Assembly (NCBI RefSeq): GCF_028728065.1
Contig: NZ_CP117812.1
Location: forward strand, 2,046,001-2,110,000
DNA length: 64,000 nucleotides
Source: Lentisphaera profundi
Lineage (GTDB): Bacteria; Verrucomicrobiota; Lentisphaeria; Lentisphaerales; Lentisphaeraceae
Reading direction: 5' to 3'
Made by a program: the position numbers and the translations under genes. Position 1 is the stretch's first letter; each line of letters opens with the position of its first letter. The notes under the pieces were generated by a model. It did no database searches. It had not been told where the DNA came from and worked only from the letters and a program-made list of their open reading frames with translations. This document shows positions 1-8,693 of the stretch, piece by piece.

Positions 1-2
1 CC

Positions 3-224
3 AACAAAAAGAATTTTACCTCTCTAGGCATCAGCCAGATCCTCAATTTCACTAACACATCTACCCAACAAATGTCTATGCACACACTTCATAAACCGAA
101 GATGAGCGAAGACGAAAAACACAAAAACATTCTCGATGCTCACCAGGAACTCATTGATGCCAACGACGCCAACCGACCTGTTTTCCAAGACATCATCACT
201 TACTTAAAAGAAAATCAATCATAA
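3..224 (+). CDS. C-terminal end of an unidentified protein (partial)
   Basis: An open frame runs in from the left edge and stops with TAA at 222-224, giving the last 73 residues of a protein whose start lies outside the window. The visible part is hydrophilic, ends in TYLKENQS, and has no signal or membrane segment that I can see. It lies 17 bases before ompH on the same strand, so it may be the upstream gene of the same operon. I do not recognise the family. In many Gram-negatives bamA sits at this place, but this tail is not BamA-like and bamA is found near 40 kb. Confidence 0.55.
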   Translation, partial: NKKNFTSLGISQILNFTNTSTQQMSMHTLHKPKMSEDEKHKNILDAHQELIDANDANRPVFQDIITYLKENQS

Positions 225-241
225 ATCCCTTAGGATAACAC

Positions 242-844
242 ATGAAAAAAATCTTCCTCCTTGCTTTAATTCTCTCTGCACCACTCGTTCAAGCCCTAGA
301 AATTGTCACTGTAGACATGAATAAAGTATTCGAAAACTACTACCGAACTTTAATCGAAAATAAAAAGCTAGCTAAAGAAAAAGATATCACCCAATCTCGT
401 TTAAAAGAGATGCAAGCACAAGTCTATAAATTACAGACTGACTACCAAACGCTTATGCGTGAATCCATGAACCCCGCATTAAGCGAAGGTGCTCAGACTC
501 AAAAAAAGCAAGATGCTGAAGCGAAAGCAACTGAAGGCCAATCCACAATCAAAAACCTTAAATTCTTCCAGCAAAACCTACAAAAAGAAGCGGTAGCTAA
601 ACGACGCAGCATCACTGAAGAGCTCACTAAAGATATTAAAAAAGTAATCACTAAATATGCAAATGATAACGCCATCGATTTAGTTATTGATTCATCAGGA
701 AAATCTGTGAACGGCATCAACCTTATTATTCACAGCAATCCTTCTTTAGCGATAACAGAAAAGATCCTCGCAACAGTAAACAAAGGCCACGAAGACTTCG
801 TTAAAAAAATCCAAGACGACAAAAAATCTGAAACGAAAAAATAA
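242..844 (+). CDS. ompH: OmpH/Skp-family periplasmic chaperone
   Basis: This 200-residue protein starts with a signal peptide ([18 protein letters not shown]) and continues as a long charged, coiled-coil-rich region typical of Skp/OmpH. Family members are periplasmic trimers that hold unfolded outer membrane proteins on the way to the Bam complex. The Lys/Glu/Gln-rich middle (about residues 40-130) fits the tentacle helices. It is followed two bases later by lpxD, a gene order conserved in Gram-negative bacteria. The assignment rests on composition, signal peptide and context, because this family is poorly conserved in sequence. Confidence 0.85.
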   Translation: MKKIFLLALILSAPLVQALEIVTVDMNKVFENYYRTLIENKKLAKEKDITQSRLKEMQAQVYKLQTDYQTLMRESMNPALSEGAQTQKKQDAEAKATEGQSTIKNLKFFQQNLQKEAVAKRRSITEELTKDIKKVITKYANDNAIDLVIDSSGKSVNGINLIIHSNPSLAITEKILATVNKGHEDFVKKIQDDKKSETKK

Positions 845-846
845 AC

Positions 847-1866
847 ATGAAAGCCTTAAAGCTCAGTCAAATCCTAGCCATAAGTGAGGGCACAGCTAAC
901 AGGGATAGTGATGTCATTATCAATGAAGTCAGTTCATTAATTGATGGTAACAATCACTCCATTTCTTTCCTTGGTAACAGAAGGTATATCTCTCAGATCA
1001 AAGATTCTAAAGCCGGGATTATACTGGTTGACAATGACTTTGATACTGCAGGATTTGATCGACTCTTTGTATCATGTGAAGATCCCTCTGCTTCTTTCAC
1101 CAAAATAGCCGACCATTTTGCTCCACCCATAATTGAATATACTCCTGGAATTGACTCCACTGCGCACATAGGACAAAACACCACTATCGGCGAAAATGTC
1201 TATATCGGCCCTGGCGCCATCATCATGGATGGCGCTTCGATTGACGACAATTCAGTCATCTGCGCCAATGCATATGTGGGACACCATGTGACCATAGGAG
1301 CTTATTCAATCCTCTATCCTAACTCAGCTGTTCGAGAACGCTGCGAAGTAGGACAAAGAGTCATTTTACATAGCTCATGCGTCATTGGCTCTGATGGATT
1401 TGGTTTTATACCCGGTAAAGATGGTCATAAGAAAATTCCACAAGTCGGCATCGTCCAGTTACAAGATGATGTAGAAGTCGGCTCATGCACTACAATTGAC
1501 CGCGCTCGTTTTGGTAAAACCATAATTGGCGAAGGTACAAAACTTGATAACCTCATACAAATTGGTCACAATGTCATCATTGGTAAGCATTGCTTTATTG
1601 TATCTCTAGTTGCCATCGCAGGCAGTGTACAAATTGGAAACTTTGTTACGATTGCTGGGCAAGCAGGTATTAGTGGCCATCTACAAATTGGCGACGGCTG
1701 TACCATCATGGGTAAAGCAGGTGTCACCAGAGACCTCAAGCCCGGCGAAGTTGTCATGGGAATGCCCGCGACATCTAGAAGGGAATTCATTGCCGACAGA
1801 ATTCAACTGCGGAAAATCTCTAAGCTTGAGAAACGTTTAAAAGAACTCGAAGATAAATTCAAGTAA
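847..1866 (+). CDS. lpxD: UDP-3-O-acylglucosamine N-acyltransferase LpxD
   Basis: LpxD adds the N-linked acyl chain to UDP-3-O-acylglucosamine in lipid A synthesis in the cytoplasm. The 339-residue protein has the N-terminal uridine-binding domain (about 1-95), then a long run of hexapeptide repeats (about 100-300) forming the left-handed beta helix, and a C-terminal helix. The general-base His expected in IQIxHN is visible as H241 in [12 protein letters not shown]. Length matches the family. The gene follows ompH by two bases and implies that the organism makes lipid A. Confidence 0.95.
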   Translation: MKALKLSQILAISEGTANRDSDVIINEVSSLIDGNNHSISFLGNRRYISQIKDSKAGIILVDNDFDTAGFDRLFVSCEDPSASFTKIADHFAPPIIEYTPGIDSTAHIGQNTTIGENVYIGPGAIIMDGASIDDNSVICANAYVGHHVTIGAYSILYPNSAVRERCEVGQRVILHSSCVIGSDGFGFIPGKDGHKKIPQVGIVQLQDDVEVGSCTTIDRARFGKTIIGEGTKLDNLIQIGHNVIIGKHCFIVSLVAIAGSVQIGNFVTIAGQAGISGHLQIGDGCTIMGKAGVTRDLKPGEVVMGMPATSRREFIADRIQLRKISKLEKRLKELEDKFK

Positions 1867-1872
1867 ATAAGC

Positions 1873-2787
1873 ATGAATGAAGACCGTAAAAAAATATGGG
1901 CTCTGACTATATACATAGTTGGCATTTTCATCATCGGCAGTTTGATTTGTCCACTTTTATGGAACATAATCCATTCAAGCCCTCTTCAAAATATCGACTC
2001 CATCGGCAAGGCCTCTTTTGGCAAAGTTTGTAACCGCGCCTTTATGCTTGTCGCCTTCATTGGATTATGGCCGCTAAGCAAGCAATTAAACTGCACTCGC
2101 AAAGACGATTTTGGCTTAGCCATCCCAAGAAAAAAATTCTGGAAGGAATTCGGCTCGGGTTTTCTACTAGGCGCCATCACTCTTTTGTGCTTAAGTCTTT
2201 TCTTTTATTTTATTGAATTGAGAACGCTTAAAAGTGGCCCTGTTATCCCAAGATTACTCAAGAGCGTACAAAAAGGGATTATTACTGGTGTGGCAGTTGG
2301 CTTAATCGAGGAGATATTTTTCCGAGGCATCTTAACCCGCGCGCTTTCACGTATAAGCCCTCTCATTAGCGCCATCCTTATTAGTTCAACCGTCTATGCT
2401 GCCGTCCATTTTATTCGTGGTGACTCCAGTACCGATTACGCAATCATACATTGGTACAGCGGTTTCACTTATTTAAAAAGCGCCTTTAGCTTATATAGCG
2501 ACCCTCGCTTCATCGGCTCTTTTTTAACTCTAGTCACTGTAGGTATTTTCTTAGCTTGGCTCACCTTAAAACGAGGAAATATTGCCTTGTGTGCCGGAAT
2601 TCACGCTGGTTGGGTCTGCATTATCAAAGGCACATCCCACGCGACTCGGACAGACAAAGAGTCTCCCTATTATTACTTAGTTGGCAACTATGATAAATTC
2701 ACTGGTTACGCTGCCTTCATCTGGCTAAGTATCATCTGTCTTTGTACATGGTTTTACTTAGAAAAAAAACAGCGCAAAGGTGCTTAA
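1873..2787 (+). CDS. CPBP-family intramembrane glutamic protease
   Basis: A 304-residue polytopic membrane protein with about six to eight hydrophobic segments. It has the CPBP (Abi/Rce1-like) motifs: EExxxR as E146-E147-R151 in IEEIFFRG, a His in AAVHF near residue 179, and a third conserved His in HAGW near residue 247. Such enzymes cleave within the membrane or process prenylated or signal-like substrates; the substrate here cannot be told. It starts six bases after lpxD and overlaps the comF start by eight bases, so it is translated as part of the same operon. Confidence 0.85.
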   Translation: MNEDRKKIWALTIYIVGIFIIGSLICPLLWNIIHSSPLQNIDSIGKASFGKVCNRAFMLVAFIGLWPLSKQLNCTRKDDFGLAIPRKKFWKEFGSGFLLGAITLLCLSLFFYFIELRTLKSGPVIPRLLKSVQKGIITGVAVGLIEEIFFRGILTRALSRISPLISAILISSTVYAAVHFIRGDSSTDYAIIHWYSGFTYLKSAFSLYSDPRFIGSFLTLVTVGIFLAWLTLKRGNIALCAGIHAGWVCIIKGTSHATRTDKESPYYYLVGNYDKFTGYAAFIWLSIICLCTWFYLEKKQRKGA

Positions 2788-3463
2788 GTACATCTACCCA
2801 GACATTTGCTTTGCCTGTAAAAAGCAATATTCTAAAGACAAACCTCTTTGCTCGGCCTGTACACAAAGAATCACCCCTATTGAGTTAAAACACACTTGCA
2901 CACTCTGCCATGCTCAGCTAGATACCGCCACCCAATTATGCTCTTCCTGTTTGCAGCATCCTCCTGCTTGGCAACAATCATCCTCTGCCTTTGAGTTCCA
3001 AGGACTCGGCAGGGAATTATTGCTACGATTTAAATACTCACGGCACCTTTACCTACTGCCTTTTCTAAGCCAACAAATAGAAATCAGCTTTCAAGAAGCG
3101 CAACTACCCGAACCTGACATCATTACCTACGTCCCCATGCATCCTTTCAAAAAACTCTACCGAGGATGGAACCAAAGCGAACTCATTGCTAGAGAATTCG
3201 CCAAATATCACCCTCAGGCTGAATGCCTATCGCTTTTAAAACGAAACCACTTAGGTAAAGCACAAGCCTCTAAAGCCAGGCGAGAGAGACTTAAGTCAGT
3301 AAAAGATCTTTTCTCTATCAAAAAAAGAGACAAGATAAAAGATCGAAGTATATTGCTTATAGATGATATATTAACAACTGGAGCCACTCTCGACGCCTGT
3401 TGCAAAGCTTTGCAAAAAGAAATGCCGAAAGAGATCTCCATATTAACGATTGCAAGAGGATAG
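2780..3463 (+). CDS. comF: ComF-family amidophosphoribosyltransferase-like protein
   Basis: The 227-residue protein opens with two four-Cys zinc-binding sites (C10, C13, C24, C27 and C40, C43, C54, C57) and ends with a phosphoribosyltransferase domain carrying the PRPP loop ILLIDDILTTGAT at 191-203. This is the ComF/GntX architecture, linked in other bacteria to uptake or use of external DNA. The start is GTG at 2780, inside the end of the preceding protease gene, which suggests coupled translation. No other competence genes are in the window, so a role in transformation is only inferred. Confidence 0.88.
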   Translation: MLKYIYPDICFACKKQYSKDKPLCSACTQRITPIELKHTCTLCHAQLDTATQLCSSCLQHPPAWQQSSSAFEFQGLGRELLLRFKYSRHLYLLPFLSQQIEISFQEAQLPEPDIITYVPMHPFKKLYRGWNQSELIAREFAKYHPQAECLSLLKRNHLGKAQASKARRERLKSVKDLFSIKKRDKIKDRSILLIDDILTTGATLDACCKALQKEMPKEISILTIARG

Positions 3464-3466
3464 AAA

Positions 3467-4336
3467 ATGCCTATTTTCGGAAAAACTAAATTTTCTACTG
3501 TCAACTATGACAAGACTACACCTACCGCCGCGATGCCTTCTATGGAAGACAGCGAAAACCCTCAAGAAGGTTTTACTAAATGCCGTAGCTGTAAAAGCCC
3601 CATTCTTATTGAAGAACTAGAAGCGAACCATTCAATCTGCCCGAAGTGCGACTTTCATTGTCCTCTCCGTGCAATGGATAGAATTAATTCTCTGATGACT
3701 GATTTCGAAGAAATTGATGCCAATATGCACTCAATTAATTTTCTTGGATTCGCAGGCTATGATAAAACACTCAAGTCTAAACAAGCAGCTTTAGACACGA
3801 AAGACGCCGTTATTTGCGGCTTTGGCAAAATCAAAAATCAGAAAGCTGCCATTGTTGTCATGGATTTCAAATTCATGGGCGGGAGTCTCGGCTCAGTCGT
3901 TGGTGAAAAAATCACTCGCTTAGTTGAAGCGGCTACTGAAAAGCGCCTTCCTGTAATCTTAGTAACTGCCTCTGGTGGTGCGCGTATGCAAGAAGGCTGT
4001 GTCAGCTTGATGCAAATGGCAAAAACTAGCGGTGCTCTGGCAAGATTATCGAATAGTGAACTCCCACTAATCTGCTTATTGACTAATCCAACATACGGTG
4101 GCGTCACTGCAAGCTTTGCTTCACTCGGGGATATCATACTTTCTGAGCCAAATGCACTCATTGGTTTTGCAGGTGCTCGAGTCATCGAAACGACGATCAA
4201 AGCTGAGCTTCCCGAGAACTTCCAAACTGCGGAATTCCTTGTAGACCATGGCCTTGTAGATCGCATCATTCATAGAGAGCAGCTGAAGGATGAATTAGCT
4301 TTAATTCTCGACTACGTATCAGGCAAATGCAAGTAA
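3467..4336 (+). CDS. accD: Acetyl-CoA carboxylase carboxyltransferase beta subunit
   Basis: AccD pairs with AccA to move CO2 from carboxybiotin to acetyl-CoA, giving malonyl-CoA for fatty acid synthesis. The N-terminal zinc ribbon is clear (C39, C42, C58, C61), followed by the crotonase-fold carboxyltransferase domain with the ASGGARMQEG segment. Length (289) is normal. It follows comF by three bases and is probably the last protein gene of the lpxD-led operon before the SRP RNA. AccA is not in this window. Confidence 0.96.
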   Translation: MPIFGKTKFSTVNYDKTTPTAAMPSMEDSENPQEGFTKCRSCKSPILIEELEANHSICPKCDFHCPLRAMDRINSLMTDFEEIDANMHSINFLGFAGYDKTLKSKQAALDTKDAVICGFGKIKNQKAAIVVMDFKFMGGSLGSVVGEKITRLVEAATEKRLPVILVTASGGARMQEGCVSLMQMAKTSGALARLSNSELPLICLLTNPTYGGVTASFASLGDIILSEPNALIGFAGARVIETTIKAELPENFQTAEFLVDHGLVDRIIHREQLKDELALILDYVSGKCK

Positions 4337-4404
4337 AGAATTATTTTAACACTTTTTACTATATTTCGACTGTAAAAGAACAGTCTTGATGTATAGTCGA
4401 ATCT

Positions 4405-4509
4405 CACAGTCCGGGCCCTCTGCGGCGTCTGCGTTCCGAACCTGGTCAGGCGGGGAACCGAGCAGCCATAAGGAACAATGTCGGGTGCAGGTGGTCAACC
4501 CGGGCTGTG
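4405..4509 (+). ncRNA. ffs: Bacterial small signal recognition particle RNA (4.5S-type)
   Basis: The segment folds as one long hairpin: cacagtccggg at the 5' end pairs with cccgggctgtg at the 3' end, allowing G-U. The conserved tip is present, with gttccgaacctggtcagg, then the ggaa side and agcagcc, closing with ggaac. These are the Ffh-binding internal loop and tetraloop region of SRP domain IV. At about 105 nt it is the short form without the Alu domain. The position just before dnaX is common for ffs. The ends are taken from the pairing and may be off by a few bases. Confidence 0.9.
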
Positions 4510-4543
4510 TTTTCAATTCCCCCCCTCCAAATGAGTACACCCT

Positions 4544-7336
4544 ATGACATATCAAGTTTTAGCACGTAAATGGCGTCCACAAACTTTTGATGATTTGGCC
4601 GGCCAGGATCATATTACAGCAACTCTCACAAATGCCATCAGAAATGAACGCGTTGGACATGCTTATATTTTTGTCGGCACCAGAGGCATCGGGAAAACAA
4701 CTTCAGCACGCATATTTGCAAAAGCCTTAAATTGCGAAAATCCCAGAGCCGATCTCAACCCCTGTGGCGAATGTACCAACTGTGTGGATATCACCAAAGG
4801 CTCAAGTATTGATGTCATTGAAATTGATGGCGCTTCTAACAATAGCGTAGATGATATCAGACAAATTCGCGAAGGTGCTCAATACACCCCTGCTCGCTGC
4901 CCCTATAAAATATTTATCATTGATGAAGTTCACATGCTTTCAAACGCAGCGTGGAATGCTTTACTAAAAACTCTAGAAGAGCCCCCACCACATATTAAAT
5001 TTCTTTTTGCAACTACGGAAGTCCATCGCGTCCTTCCCACAATTTTATCACGTTGCCAACGTCTAGAGCTCAAACCTATTCCCCGAAATGTTATTGCAGG
5101 CCGGCTCAAGCACATCTGCAACACAGAAAATGTCTCCATCGAAGATTCCGCAATCAACGCCATCTCACGTACAGCAAATGGTGGCATGCGTGATGGCCTA
5201 AGTATCCTAGATCAAATGATTTCTTTCTGCGCTGGTAATGAGACCATTTCTGAACAAGATGTTATTGATGTTTTTGGCATGAGCTCATCTAATGAACTCA
5301 ATCTCATAGCATCGGCAATTTTACGCAACCAAGCAGCTGCATTAATTGAAGCCATCGACACTCTTGCCAAAGCTGCACGTAACATGGAGCAACTTTACTC
5401 CGAGCTCTTCCAACTCTTCCGCGATGTGATGATCATTTTGGAATCCCCACATAAAGCAAGTATCATCTTAGATCTTGAAGATATCGAGATCCAACAGCTG
5501 CATTCTTTAGCTCAGAACGCCAATAACAAAATTTTACAGCGACTCCTAAATGGCTTCCTCGATTACGACGGCAAAATCCGCCATACATTAAATAAGCGTA
5601 CATATTTAGAAGTAACTCTTTTGCGCATCATGAAAGATGCTCATTCACTACGTGTTGAAGACTTATTAAAGCACATTCAAAGCCTTCGCAAAAAAGGTAA
5701 TCTTCAAGATTTAGATGGCGAACTGCCCCCAGTTGAGCTAGCACAAAAAAAAAATGATTTTGTAGAGGCTCGACCCCTACAAGCTTTGAGCAATGCTGAA
5801 ACACTCTCCATCGTAAAAAAACCAATTATCGACACCAAAGTTGAAGCCGCCGCAGACACAGTCTCTGACACCAGCAACATTAGTGAGAGCAGCTCAAGCG
5901 ACACCCAAAATGATTACTACGAAGAAGAGCTCACCAAGACTCCCGAAGAAATAGTTTCTGACATCACAGAATCAGCTGATACCACGCTATCGACTCTTGA
6001 GGCTTCGAGTGCAGAGATAGCTCCAAATACCGAAGATTCTCCCATTGATCAGTTCCAAGCTAGCCCCGAAGATTCTTCGACAAGCAGCGAGGAGCCTCAT
6101 TCCAACAGTCTCATACTCGAACAAATGTTAGCCGAGACGACTGCAGAGCAAGACAGCGCGATAGCTCAAGGTGAAACTATGCTTATAGATGAGCAAAGCC
6201 AAAGTAAGCTCTCGGATATTTTACTTACAGCTAATCAGGATGATCAACGCAATATTGAAACTGATATTCAGCAAGCCGAAGTTGCCGAAGTTGCCGAAGT
6301 TGCCGAAGTTGCCGAAGTTGCCGAAGTTGCCGAAGTTGCCGAAGTTGCCGAAGTTGCCGAAGTTGCCGAAGTTGCCGAAGTTGCCGAAGTTGCCGAAGTT
6401 GCCGAAGTTGCCGAAGTTGCCGAAGTTGCCGAAGTTGCCGAAGTTGCCGAAGTTGCCGAAGTTGCCGAAGAACTAATCCCTCTAGATATGACTAATCCAA
6501 GTCCTATAACTGACACTTTGCTTGATTTAAATAGTGAAACCATCACCCCAGAAGTTCAGCAAGATGTTCAGCAAGATGTTCAGCAAGATGTTCAGCTTAA
6601 CCCTCCTTCCTCCAATCCAAGTACTGAATCAAGTTCTGAGCTAAACACGAATAATAACGATGCTGTAAATCCCCGAGAAGATCAAGAACTCACAAGACAT
6701 ATTTTTGACGAGAGCGAAATCTCACTCTACCTCAAAGCAGACTACACTAAGCGTCCCTATGCCAAAGGCTTATCGCATACAGCGCCCAAATCTGACTTAC
6801 TTGGACTAGGGCTTGAACGCTTTCGCCTAGCGGATCTATCCGCACCAAATGACAAGAAAAATGCGACAGTCGCAAAAAATAGCTTGGCCATACGCTTGGA
6901 AAAAATCCATCAGCACTTGCCTCAGAGCAAAGTAGTAGGCACTGAACAAGCTCCGGATCACAAAAAGACGACTCCTATTATTGAAGTCAAAGAAATCCCA
7001 CCCCCCGATTGCTGGTTTGAGCTCTTAACTGGCTTAAAAGAACAAAATCGTTCGATACTCGAACAGTGTAAACCCATCTATGAAGCTGGAACGAGCTTCA
7101 TCATCCAAGCCTCACAGGACACTCTTTCAAATATCAAAGAAAAGAACGGCTTCTACGAATTCATACAAAAGAAACTCTCCGTCCTGACTGGCGAAAATGA
7201 ATTAAAACTTCATCTCGTTAATAGCAGCCCAACAGCGACTGACAACCCAGACTCAAATACTTATTCAAACCCCGTGGTTGATCGCTACCAAGAATTCTTT
7301 TCCGCATCAATTTTAAGTATAAAAGATACTAAATGA
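4544..7336 (+). CDS. dnaX: DNA polymerase III subunit gamma/tau (DnaX) with a long repeat-bearing linker
   Basis: DnaX is the ATPase of the sliding-clamp loader. The AAA+ core is complete: P-loop GTRGIGKT at 45-52, zinc module C64/C74/C77/C80, and DEVH Walker B, with domains I-III to about residue 370. The rest (about 390-800) is a Ser/Asp/Glu-rich linker holding 21 AEV units (residues 578-642) and 3.5 copies of VQQD, followed by a folded tail (about 815-930) that may correspond to the polymerase-binding region of tau. At 930 residues it is longer than E. coli tau (643), mainly because of the linker. Ten consecutive A at codons 401-404 could cause slippage and yield a short gamma form. The stop overlaps the recR start (ATGA). 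Confidence 0.96.
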   Translation: MTYQVLARKWRPQTFDDLAGQDHITATLTNAIRNERVGHAYIFVGTRGIGKTTSARIFAKALNCENPRADLNPCGECTNCVDITKGSSIDVIEIDGASNNSVDDIRQIREGAQYTPARCPYKIFIIDEVHMLSNAAWNALLKTLEEPPPHIKFLFATTEVHRVLPTILSRCQRLELKPIPRNVIAGRLKHICNTENVSIEDSAINAISRTANGGMRDGLSILDQMISFCAGNETISEQDVIDVFGMSSSNELNLIASAILRNQAAALIEAIDTLAKAARNMEQLYSELFQLFRDVMIILESPHKASIILDLEDIEIQQLHSLAQNANNKILQRLLNGFLDYDGKIRHTLNKRTYLEVTLLRIMKDAHSLRVEDLLKHIQSLRKKGNLQDLDGELPPVELAQKKNDFVEARPLQALSNAETLSIVKKPIIDTKVEAAADTVSDTSNISESSSSDTQNDYYEEELTKTPEEIVSDITESADTTLSTLEASSAEIAPNTEDSPIDQFQASPEDSSTSSEEPHSNSLILEQMLAETTAEQDSAIAQGETMLIDEQSQSKLSDILLTANQDDQRNIETDIQQAEVAEVAEVAEVAEVAEVAEVAEVAEVAEVAEVAEVAEVAEVAEVAEVAEVAEVAEVAEVAEVAEELIPLDMTNPSPITDTLLDLNSETITPEVQQDVQQDVQQDVQLNPPSSNPSTESSSELNTNNNDAVNPREDQELTRHIFDESEISLYLKADYTKRPYAKGLSHTAPKSDLLGLGLERFRLADLSAPNDKKNATVAKNSLAIRLEKIHQHLPQSKVVGTEQAPDHKKTTPIIEVKEIPPPDCWFELLTGLKEQNRSILEQCKPIYEAGTSFIIQASQDTLSNIKEKNGFYEFIQKKLSVLTGENELKLHLVNSSPTATDNPDSNTYSNPVVDRYQEFFSASILSIKDTK
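5745..5754 (+). promoter_or_regulatory. A10 slippage site within dnaX
   Basis: Ten A follow a single C in codons 401-404 (caa aaa aaa aat). In the -1 frame the next codon after the run is TGA at 5755-5757; in the +1 frame TAG follows at 5763-5765. Either RNA polymerase or ribosome slippage would therefore end translation just after the clamp-loader core, as known for dnaX in Thermus (transcriptional) and E. coli (ribosomal). That it works here is inferred. Confidence 0.6.
6275..6469 (+). repeat. Tandem 9-bp repeat (gccgaagtt), 21.7 copies, inside dnaX
   Basis: The unit gccgaagtt repeats without a mismatch for 195 bases and encodes Ala-Glu-Val. Because the unit is a multiple of three and contains no stop in any of the three forward frames or the complementary frame that I checked, copy changes keep the dnaX frame. 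The lack of any sequence drift points to recent expansion or ongoing slippage. Confidence 0.97.
6554..6595 (+). repeat. Tandem 12-bp repeat (gttcagcaagat), 3.5 copies, inside dnaX
   Basis: Three perfect copies and one half copy of gttcagcaagat encode Val-Gln-Gln-Asp in the acidic linker of DnaX, about 85 bases after the larger 9-bp array. Confidence 0.95.
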
Positions 7337-7935
7337 GACTTTATCCTGATCAATTCCAACAAGCCATAGAAACCATTGCCAGCCTTCCCGGCATCGGTAA
7401 AAAGGGCGCCGAAAAAATGGCCCTAGCCATATACTCATGGCCGGAATCCAAGCTGAAACATTTTGCAACTCTCATTGATTCAATGCAGCATGACTTACAT
7501 AACTGTGAGCAGTGCGGTTTTTTTTCACAAGACGACGAACTTTGCCCTATCTGCTCAGACCCGAAACGATTAAGTGAACAAATCTGCGTCGTCGAACAAG
7601 TCTCCCAATTACCCGTGATTGAAAAAAGTGGCTCATTCAAAGGCCTTTATCACGTACTTCACGGTAGACTAAGCCCCATGAGAGGCATTGGACCCGACGA
7701 TATTAACATCAACAAACTCCTTCAACGCTGCAAAGAAAGCCATGTCCACGAAGTCATCCTGGCAACGGCTACAGATATTGAGGGTCAAGCGACTGCTTCA
7801 TACATCGCAAAACTTTTAAACGAACAAGGCATAAGCACAACACGCATTGCTCAAGGAATCCCTATTGGGGCAGACCTGAATTATGCTGACGCTGCATCCA
7901 TTGCCATGGCAATCAATTCAAGAAGAGAACTCTAA
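7333..7935 (+). CDS. recR: Recombination mediator RecR
   Basis: RecR works with RecO (and RecF) to load RecA on SSB-coated gaps. The 200-residue protein shows the helix-hairpin-helix (LPGIGKKGAEKMA near residue 18), the four-Cys zinc finger (C58, C61, C71, C74) and the C-terminal Toprim domain with GR near LHGRLSPMRG. Its ATG overlaps the dnaX stop as ATGA and its own stop overlaps the pyrE start as TAATG, so the three genes are translationally coupled. dnaX-recR is a widely conserved pair. Confidence 0.96.
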   Translation: MRLYPDQFQQAIETIASLPGIGKKGAEKMALAIYSWPESKLKHFATLIDSMQHDLHNCEQCGFFSQDDELCPICSDPKRLSEQICVVEQVSQLPVIEKSGSFKGLYHVLHGRLSPMRGIGPDDININKLLQRCKESHVHEVILATATDIEGQATASYIAKLLNEQGISTTRIAQGIPIGADLNYADAASIAMAINSRREL

Positions 7936-8606
7936 TGGAACAATACAAAAAAGATTTTATTGATTTTATGGTAGAATCACAAGTTTTAACATTTGGTGAT
8001 TTCACCACTAAATCTGGCCGTAAAACTCCTTTTTTCGTTAATACTGGCAACTATGATACTGGCAAGAAAATTTCTAAGCTCGGTGAATTCTACGCCGAAA
8101 CAATCAAAGATCGCTATGGCCTCGAATTTGACTTAGTTTATGGCCCTGCCTATAAAGGCATCCCTCTAGCCGTGACCATTTCTTCTGCTATCTACACAAT
8201 GTACGATAAAAACATTGGTTTTACCTTTAATCGTAAAGAAGTGAAAAAGCATGGTGAAGGCGGCTCTTTCGTCGGCTATAAACTCGCTGACAAGCAAAAA
8301 GTCATCATTGTAGAAGATGTTATCACTGCAGGCACTGCCATGCGTGAAAACCTTCCTATCTTAAAAGAGGCTGCTGACTTAAGTATCGAAGCCATTATTG
8401 TCTCCGTTGACCGTATGGAAAAAGGAAGTGGCGAACTATCCGCCATCCAAGAAATCGAAAAAGATTATCAAATCCCAGTTCATCCCATCGTAAATATTGA
8501 CGAAGTTGTCGAATACCTCTACAAAAAAGAAATTAATGGCAAAGTCATCATTAATGATGAAATATTAGCTAGTATCAAAAACTATCGCTCACTCTACGGT
8601 ATCTAA
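7935..8606 (+). CDS. pyrE: Orotate phosphoribosyltransferase
   Basis: PyrE converts orotate and PRPP to OMP in pyrimidine synthesis. The 223-residue protein carries the PRPP loop VIIVEDVITAGTAM (about 123-136) and the KEVKKHGEGG flexible loop with the conserved Lys and His around 101-108. Length fits the E. coli-type enzyme (213). It starts on the A of the recR stop codon and is followed by a strong hairpin terminator, so it closes the forward operon. Confidence 0.94.
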   Translation: MEQYKKDFIDFMVESQVLTFGDFTTKSGRKTPFFVNTGNYDTGKKISKLGEFYAETIKDRYGLEFDLVYGPAYKGIPLAVTISSAIYTMYDKNIGFTFNRKEVKKHGEGGSFVGYKLADKQKVIIVEDVITAGTAMRENLPILKEAADLSIEAIIVSVDRMEKGSGELSAIQEIEKDYQIPVHPIVNIDEVVEYLYKKEINGKVIINDEILASIKNYRSLYGI

Positions 8607-8611
8607 GCTAT

Positions 8612-8641
8612 AAAGGCTGATCATATTGATCAGCCTTTTCT
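8612..8641. terminator. Hairpin terminator after pyrE
   Basis: aaggctgatca and tgatcagcctt form a near-perfect stem with a three-base loop, followed by tttt on the plus strand and preceded by a weaker A run. It lies between convergent genes and can serve pyrE; use by the reverse gene ending at 8694 is possible. Confidence 0.85.
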
Positions 8642-8693
8642 ACTTCCCTCCACAAAGACGACTGCATCCCTTAAGCAGTCCTCTACTCTATAA

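Noticed and set aside
6189-6476. Open frames with repeating Lys-Leu-Pro (plus strand) and Ser-Ala-Thr (minus strand) through the dnaX array
   Set aside because: They exist only because the 9-bp unit has no stops; there is no ribosome site and dnaX clearly uses the other frame.
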